Positions 39,201 to 48,200 of a stretch of DNA of 64,000 bases are shown one piece after another. A program made the position numbers and the translations under genes. The notes under the pieces were generated by a model. It had not been told where the DNA came from, ran no database searches, and saw only the letters and a list, made by a program, of their open reading frames with translations. Origin of the DNA: Eurosta solidaginis. Taxonomy: Eukaryota > Arthropoda > Insecta > Diptera > Tephritidae. Position 1 is the first letter of the stretch. Each line of letters begins with the position of its first letter. The DNA lies in the NCBI RefSeq assembly GCF_040869045.1, contig NC_090319.1:362841739-362905738 (forward strand), written 5' to 3'.

Positions 39201-42200
39201 TGGCAGTTGGCTCAACTCCGCTAATAAAACAAAATTTACATCACTTAACTGACGGAAACATGTTTGCAACGTATCAACAAAAATTGTGTTCGCTAAAAGC
39301 GCCCATTCATTCTACTTTGTGGTTTCCCGGCATTAGCGAAAAAGTCACTCACAGCTGAGAAAACCAGTCTTGAAGTTTTTGAAGTGGTTTTCAAAAGTTG
39401 CAAACTTAATGGCTTTTACTTTTATAATATAATTGCTTGCATTTCAAAATTTTAAACCATTGTACATAAAGCAAATGTGATAACTTCTGCATATACATCA
39501 AAATTACAAATAGAACCGATCACCTGATTTTTAATTGACTATCGTGGTTTCATTCTGTACCTCGTTCTATCACACGCTAAAGATATCCGGCCCTATGCGC
39601 CACCATATTGAACATCCTGTCAAAACTCTGGCAACACGTTAAAAAGTAGCCATCTTGAACATCCTGTCAGGCAGTTGACGGATAAGATATCATACTTTCT
39701 TTGTATACAATGGTCATAATATTTAAAAAAAATTGTATGTTTTTGCCGAGAAAACTATGAGTTGTAAATACAGATATCGAATCGCCCACTAACTCAATTT
39801 CGAGAAAAAAATTACTTTTTCAGCTATGCCCGATAGTCACAGAACTATATCTATTACCACAAAAATATTATTATTATGTTCTCATCGATCACGCTTCTAC
39901 TAAATATTAATATAAGGACGGGTGTAGTAGATTTTTCTTCGGAACGAAGCTATACTTCAAAGTCGCCTACTCAGTCTACAGCATAGCTTTGCACGGTGTA
40001 ATTTATTGCAAATATTAGTAGACCTTTCTCAGAAAGCACCATTCGTACAAATAGTTTCAGCTGAAAACATACTTATGCCTGGTTTTTAGTGCGAGTTTAA
40101 ACTACAGTCAAAGTTGAATAGAGATTAACCTTGCCACTTTGTTCTATAACATGCAATTTTTCTGCTCATCTCAGCTTAAGCGGCACTTAAGCGTGAGATA
40201 AGTATGCCGTTATTAGCTGGAACTGTACTCTCTTTTTTTCAATAATTGCTACTTGGAATGATAGTTTTAACACCGCCCTAAAATTTTAGTTTGCGGGGAT
40301 AGTAATCTATTACCAAATTAAAAGTTTTCGGCTAATGGAAATTAAGAATACTTCCATGCCCTTTCTTTGTATCCTGCAGCACCCGGATTCCCTCAGTATC
40401 AGCGCTATTTGTACCGAGGTATATAATAGGTACATGTTCATTGGAAGCGGGTTCAAAATAGAATCTGGAGCCGTTGTGCGGCTGGTGCGGCGGGCTCCGG
40501 AGGCTCCAACGCACAGAGTGCGCTGAACTTTCTGTAGGCAAGTGATATTATACTTCTCACTAAGTTTTTGCTAGCACCACTTCCCCATAACATCTTTGAT
40601 CCGAAACCTCATTTCTTACCGAACATCACCTTAAAGTTTTATACAGTCGTGTAAGCTTTTCGTGTTGGTTCCTCGATGCGCGCTTTTTACTATAGTTTAA
40701 AATCGATATTTAAGCCTAGATATTCGGTTACTGGGCGTTTAGTCTTGGTAATACAAAGATAGGTGGTTTACACTTCCCAGTGAAGGGTAGTAGATCCGTC
40801 TTGTCTGAATTTTGTTTTTTTTGTGGTTTGCATTATGCTTTTGCCTTTGCCCACCTACTTAGTTTTGCCAATGTTCTTTCCATGATTTAACTCATGACTG
40901 TCGGAAATGATCCCGAAATCAGGATCGCCACATCGTCAGCGTACGCCACAATCTTTACACCATTTCTGTCGAGTTTTGCTAGAAAATTGTTTATAGTAAT
41001 GAGCCATATCACAAGTGGGGGCTCCCAACCCTGTGCTGGCTCAGTGAGGGAATTCTTCAAACAAATTCTGAAATATGGCATTTTTGAAACAGCTGATTAG
41101 ATTGGGTGATATTTACAGTCCATCATGAAAAGTCACCTTTTAAAAAATGTATTTTCTACATACATATCTCTTACCACAAGCAATAATCGCCTAAGTCCTA
41201 TACTTAGACTTGGACTTTGACAATGTTTGCTTATGACCGAAAATATTAGAAGATACTGCATTACATAGACGAACAAACCAGCTAGGTTTTTGCAATTTTT
41301 ACAAATAAATCAGCTTACAAAAATTATATCTGCTTATTTAAAACCCATTTTTTATGCATAAACAACATTATAATCCCTACACACGTCAAATGCTATGCAC
41401 TATTTTAGTAAATAACCACAACAACAACAAGTATGGAAGGCTAATTTCGGGTGTAATTGAACATTACATAATCAGCTGAGAGCTTTGGAGACAAAATAAG
41501 GGAAAATCACCATTTAGCAAAATTTACCTAGGGTAACCCTGGAATGTGCTTGTATGACATGTGTATCAGATGGAAGGTATTAAAGAGTATTTTAAAAGGG
41601 AGGGGGCAATAGTTCTACAGGTGGACGCCTTTTCGAGATATCGCCATAAAGGTGGACCAGGGGTGACTCTAGAATTTGTTTGTACGATATGCGTGTCATT
41701 TAAAGGTATTAATGATGGTTTTAAAAGGAAGTGGCCCTTAGTTTTATAGTGAAGGCGTTTTCGAGATATCGACCAAAATGTGGACCAGGGTAACCCCGAA
41801 CATCATCTGTCGGGTACCGCCAATTTATTTATATATGTAATACCAGGAACAGTATTCCTGCCAAGATTCCAAGGGCGTTTGATTTCGCCCTGCAAAACTT
41901 TTGCCATTTCCTTCTACTTAATATGGTAAGTGTTACACCATTTTAAATTTTCTAAAGTTATATTTTGCGTCAATAAACCAATCCAATTACCATGTTTCAT
42001 CTCTTTTTCATATTTGGTATAGAATTATGGCATTTTTTCATTTTTTCTAATTTTCGATATCGAAAAAGTGGGCGTGGTCATAGTCGGATTTCGGCGATTT
42101 TTTATACCAAGATAAAGTGAGTTCAGGTAAGTACGTGGGCTAAGTTTAGTAAAGATATATCGGTTTTTGCTCAAGTTATTGTGTTAACGGCCGAGCGGAA

Positions 42201-45200
42201 GGACAGACGGACGACTGTGTATAAAAACTGGGCGTGGCTTCAACCGATTTCACCCATTTTCACAGAAACCAATTATCGCCAAAGAATCTATGCCCCTACC
42301 AAATTTCATAAGGATTGGTAACTTTTTGTTCGATTTATTGCATTAAAAGTGTTCTAGACGTATTAAATGAAAAAGGGCGGAGTCACACCCATTTTGAAAA
42401 TTTCTTTTAGTTTTGTATTTTGTTGCACCATATCATTACTAGAGTTGAATGTTGATATAATTTACTTATATACTGTAAAGATATTAAATTTTTTGTTAAA
42501 ATTTGACTTTTAAAAAATTTTTTGTTTAAAAGTGGGCGTGTTCGTAATCCGATTTTGCTAATTTTTCCTTAGCACACATATAGTAATAGGAGTAACGTTC
42601 CTGCCAAATTTAATAATGATATCTTCAACGACTGCCATATTACAGCTTGCAAAACTTTGAAATTACCTTCTTTTAAAAGTGGGCGGTGCCACGCCTATTG
42701 TCCAAAATTATACTAATTTTCTATTCTGTGTCATAAGGTTAACGCACCTAACAAGCTTCATCGCTTTAGCCGTCTTTGGTAATGAATTATCGCACTTTTT
42801 CGGTTTTTCGAAATTTTCGATATCAAAAACGTGGGCGTGGTTATGGTCCGATTTCGTTCATTTTAAATAGCAATCAGAGATGTGTGCCCTGGAACCTACA
42901 TACCAATTTTTATCAAGATACCTCAAAATTTACTCAAGTTATCGTGTTTACGGACGGACGGACGGACATAGCTAAATGAATTTCGTTTTTCTCCCAGATC
43001 ATTTTGATATATAGATGTCTATATCTATCTCGATTAGTTTAAGCCGTTATGGATTGCCGTTATGCGAACAAAGTTAATATACCAGGCATGCTTAACGAAC
43101 GAAACGATATCATTTCGTTACGATAATCAACGTTAATAAACGAAACGAAGTCATTTCGTTTCGTTTATTAACGTTAAGAACGCCAAATTAACGTTAATTT
43201 GACGATCTTAACGTTAATAAACGAAACGAAGTGACTTCGTTTCGTTTATTAACGTTGATTATCGTAACGAAATGATATCGTTTCGTTCGTTAAGCATGCC
43301 TGTAATATACTCTGTGAGCTCTGCTCAGCTGGGTATAAAAACTTTAAAGCAAGCCGCATGTGTACATGAACACATCAATCATCATTTACACATACATACA
43401 AGGCAACGAAGAGATATATCACACGCACACATGTAGTCATCAGCCGATGTAGTTGCTCACACATACACACGCTTATGGCTATACGAAAAGCATAAACTAC
43501 AAATATACTTGTATATAGCTGGAAACCAAGCATGTTCTCGAACAGATTTTCGCGAAACGACTAGACCTTAGGAGTAATGGGTGAACGAGAAAACCGAGAG
43601 TATAAAAGCAGCACAACCTGTGTAACCAGCAATCAGTTTGATTGAAACCCGCTTTTGTGAAGTACGTGATATTGAAGTAGAATTGTACTACCCCCAAAGT
43701 AGACTAAATAAAGACCATTTTGCAATACTGAATATTGGAGTTATTTATTTTACTGTTCAGCAATACGAACTCTGTAGAAGGTGCAAAATATCAGAAGTTC
43801 TCAGAATTTGTTACAATATGTTATTTTTACATTTTAGCCTGTAGTGCAAATTCCCTTCTATGTTATAGAGCATATATGTTTGTATGTATGTATGCCCGTT
43901 ATGTGCCCATGTTAACTAACTTCTCAATTGTTCTGAATTGCTTGTTTTCTCTAATTTAATTGCTAATTGTATTGGATGGATTTTACTTGCAATTGAATTA
44001 CTTTTAAAACTATTATGGTTAACCTAAATAAGCAAAAGCAGTTTGTAAATTTTCAATAGTTTATTAGTTAAAAGCATTTTGTCAGTACTTTTCTACTTAT
44101 ACCTTATTTTAAATTGACTTGTTTAATTTTTATTTGTTTGTCTTTTTAGCCACCTCGTATCGGCAATGTCGATGGATTGGACTCAAACCTCAGTATATCA
44201 TTCTATGGTTCAGAAGCAGAGATATTGAAAACTTTTTGTATTTTGCACAACTGTCATTTGCGAATGAAGTCATGTAAGTAGAAGCCCCGTCACATAAGCA
44301 GTTTTTTCATATACATGCGTTTAACTCAATCTTATGCATTATGAGTAGACGAGCCGGTTCCGTTCGCCTCTTGCGCACCAAATATAAAGGTCTCATATCA
44401 AATATCAACAGAAATCAGCTGTTCTATCAATCAAACATTTATAAACTTACATGCGTCAGCGTTGCCATCAGGCAAATGTTAGCAACTGCCGGTAGTGCAG
44501 TGTTAGTTCTAATCAAAATATTCACAATAGTGCCATAGTACAAATAGATTCCTTAGCGTGCTCACATTCGTTTATTTTTGGCACATTTTTTTAATAAAAT
44601 ATAGCTAAACAACAGTGCTTTGCGAAATTTTGCATGTGAATGGGCAAGGCGGAATGAACTTCAATTGCCAAGTCTGAATTTCCTTCATATTTATAAACGC
44701 AACATCTTGGTTGATTGTGGCGATATTACTGAAATGAATTAGCTTGTGTTGAACTCATTTATATGCTTTATTTTCATTGTGCCGCGGCCTTAATTTTTTC
44801 TACACACGACATGAAATCTAGAAAATTCAATTGTTGAGCTAAATAAAGAGACGATAGGTTTACAAGTGAAGCTTTAGGTCAAACATACATTTTTTTTTCT
44901 CTCAAAGAAAAGCCTATAGCTATCAAGACTTCCTTATTCTGGTGGTCTTTTTTTTTTTTTTTTGAAGAGTAAGTCACAGGCAAAATTTCCGAAGTCGGAC
45001 TAGTTTTTTAAATATCACGTTTCCGGCGTCAGCAGGCGAAATTCTTCCCCTGTCGTTGTTGTGTTAACACTGCTTCGCCTTATTCAAAAATTGGCTTCAA
45101 ATTCTTCTAATGGGATTCCAAAGAAACTAGCAATTTCAACCGGCGTATATCATAAGAAAGTTACTGTTAGAGGCATAGGTTTCACATTACAAATAAAAAG

Positions 45201-48200
45201 ATGGTCGATGTCATGTGGGGACACATCGCATGCTGTATATATTATACGTTCGTCGGGGTTGATTCTAAATAATTACGAGTTTAACCTGTTACTATATCCA
45301 AAACGAAGTTAGGACAGGGTGACTCGTACTTCTTTTGTAAGGGTAGGATAGTGGATATTGATAAGGGGTTTCACCGGATGACACCTAACAAAAATGTTTA
45401 CCAATTCTGTGTAGATTTTGCTGAGGGCCTCCTTATCATAATCTCAATAAAAATGCCTGCGTAGGCAGATTCTGGATTTCATCATTGTACTTACGGTGAT
45501 TTTTCCTTATCGCACTTGGAGGCGGGTCCATATCAAGCAGTTATTTGTTATGGTGGGTAACATTACCACAATACAAGATATTTGTACTTATGTACATGCC
45601 AGAATAGCTCTAGCTTGAAATGCATAAGCAAATGAATTTCACTTTCGACCACACACAAATAATCCATAGCGCCACAGTCATAGCGGCATAGTTAAATTAC
45701 ATTGAACCCAGCGGGGAGCCATATCCATTTACAGTCGCTTAACCCATAAACATAACTGATCGACAGTGTCGGTTTGTCGGTGCGACTGACCTAACATTAT
45801 TACATAGTTAGGTAATAAGAATATTGTACTGAATAGGTATATAGAAATAGAATGTAGTTATTTTTAGTGTATAAGTATTGTACAAAAATACTGTAATAGT
45901 ATTGTAAGAAAAATTCCTATAAAAGGGAAAGCATTTGTTAATAAAAACATATCATTAATCTGATTTCGGCACTGAACATTAGCGCCAGCAAAATCTATTT
46001 TGTTTTAATTTAACTGGCTTACACTACATGGCGATCCTGCCATCACAATAAACAATATTAAATATTACAAGTGTCCTGGTTTGTGACAATTTAGCAAAAA
46101 CCGTTTGTTCAGAATTTCGTTATGCTCTTTGATGTTGAGCTCTAAAACTTTTCGCCTCACATTGCGTTGTCATCGGATTCTTAAGTACGTCCAAAGTTAC
46201 AAAACACTTGCTCTACGCAAAGTTACTGAAAATCGGTTGCGAAATCTCCCAATTATGTATTGAAAGCGACTTAATACTTACATATAAATAAAGTCAAATA
46301 TAACGCAGTTATATATTTCATGACCCATTTCGCTGAAAACCTTAATTTAGCTGTACCCCCAACAACAAAGGAATCGCACATATATTTTCATCTACAAATG
46401 CTATCATATTTTAACGAATTTCGGGGAATACCATTTATTTTGCACCTTCTGCTAACGTTCGTATCGCTGAATTGTAGAATAAATATCCAATATTCAGTAT
46501 TTCAATATGGTCTTTATTTAGTCCCCTTTGGGAGTAGTACAATTATACTTCAATATCACGAACTTCACAACTAATGCGTGTTTAAATCAAACTGATTCGT
46601 TATTACTCAGCTTGCGCTGCTTTTATACTCTCTGTTGCCTCGCCCCATATTTCTCCAAAGTTCTACACGTTTCACCTTCTAGAACTGTTGTATCTCCTGT
46701 TTTGTAATTTAGTTATATGCGTGTGTATGTATGAATAGGAACTTGGGCTGATGACTACACGTGTGTATGTGAGATATATCACTCCGAGCTGCTGGTTATG
46801 TGTGTGCATGTGCTTTCCATGTATGTATGTGTGTAAATGATGATTGATGTGTTCATGTGCACAAGTGTAGCTTGCTTTAATGTTTTTGTGTTGTGATTAT
46901 TTACTAACAGCATAGTGATGCTAATATTCGCCACAATATTTTAGATGGCGCCGACAATTGGGGCTACATTCATGAGAACGGAAGCTCGGGCGGTATGTTG
47001 GGTGATGTTTATACACAAAATGTTGAAATGGCTATTGGCTGCATCTATAATTGGTATAATGATATAACCGAAACATCGGCTACCATTGCACGTTCTTCGG
47101 TGACAATTTTAGGACCAGCGCCTGCGTGAGTATTAATAAAATATTTGTACTTGTTTTTTTTTACTAAATCTGATCTTTGTATCATGTATTTCCTAGTTTA
47201 TTTCTCGCTTGGTGTGCTAGTAAAATGCCATTTAGCAACCAACTCTGGCTTTTTCTAATTATTACTGTCTTACTTTGTGCCTTAGTAATGTATATAATAA
47301 ATTACTGAATAATTGGCGATGGAATCAAAGTCGCAGCTTTCCACATTCCCCAGCTATTTCACAAGCCATAATAGATATGTTTGCGGTATTCATACAGCAA
47401 CCATTAGGTCCAAAAAGGTGAGCATGCTCCTCCAAATACAAAATCAAGACCATCGTTGTGAAGCAATGGTAATCTTAATCATAAGTCCTTCGAGCAATCT
47501 ATCGCTGAAACATAAACTGAATCTTATTTCTACTTTAGTGTGAGCTCGAGGTATATATTTACAAGTCGAACATTAACCTTTTTAATATTTCCTACCTTCA
47601 ACTAGTTTGCAAACCTTTGCTGCTCGTTTCTTTCTGTCGACAATCCTCTGCGCCACAATTACATTGGAGAATACTTACTGTGGTCAATTGAAATCCCTAC
47701 TAACTGTACCACTTTTCACCGATGCTGCTGATACTATTGAAAAATGGTCGAAAACTGATTGGCTATGTTATGCGCCAACAATTATTTGGTTACAAGCTAT
47801 TGAAAGTTCAAAGACCGAGAAAGTACACAAAATGTTAAAGAAATTTACAATACGAGACTATGGTTTTCTCTACAATATTAGTTTTCGCTCGGACATTGGA
47901 TTGGGTATTGAACGTTTGATGAGTGGTACTTTCACATTTGGTGACTACATAACAAAGCCAGCATTGGATTCGAAAATTCTAAATTGTCTTTATTAGTGCT
48001 ATAACTTTTTATTGAGAACTTTTTATTTCTAGATTTTGGAAGATGATTTATATTTCGATTGGACGCGCGCCGTCTCCATAAGAGGTTGGCCACTTATGAA
48101 CCTCTATAGTAAACATATAACCGCTTGCATTGAATCAGGATTGTATGTCTATTGGGAAAGGGAGGTGAGAAGATGAGCTCATTTAGTCATTTAGAAAGCA

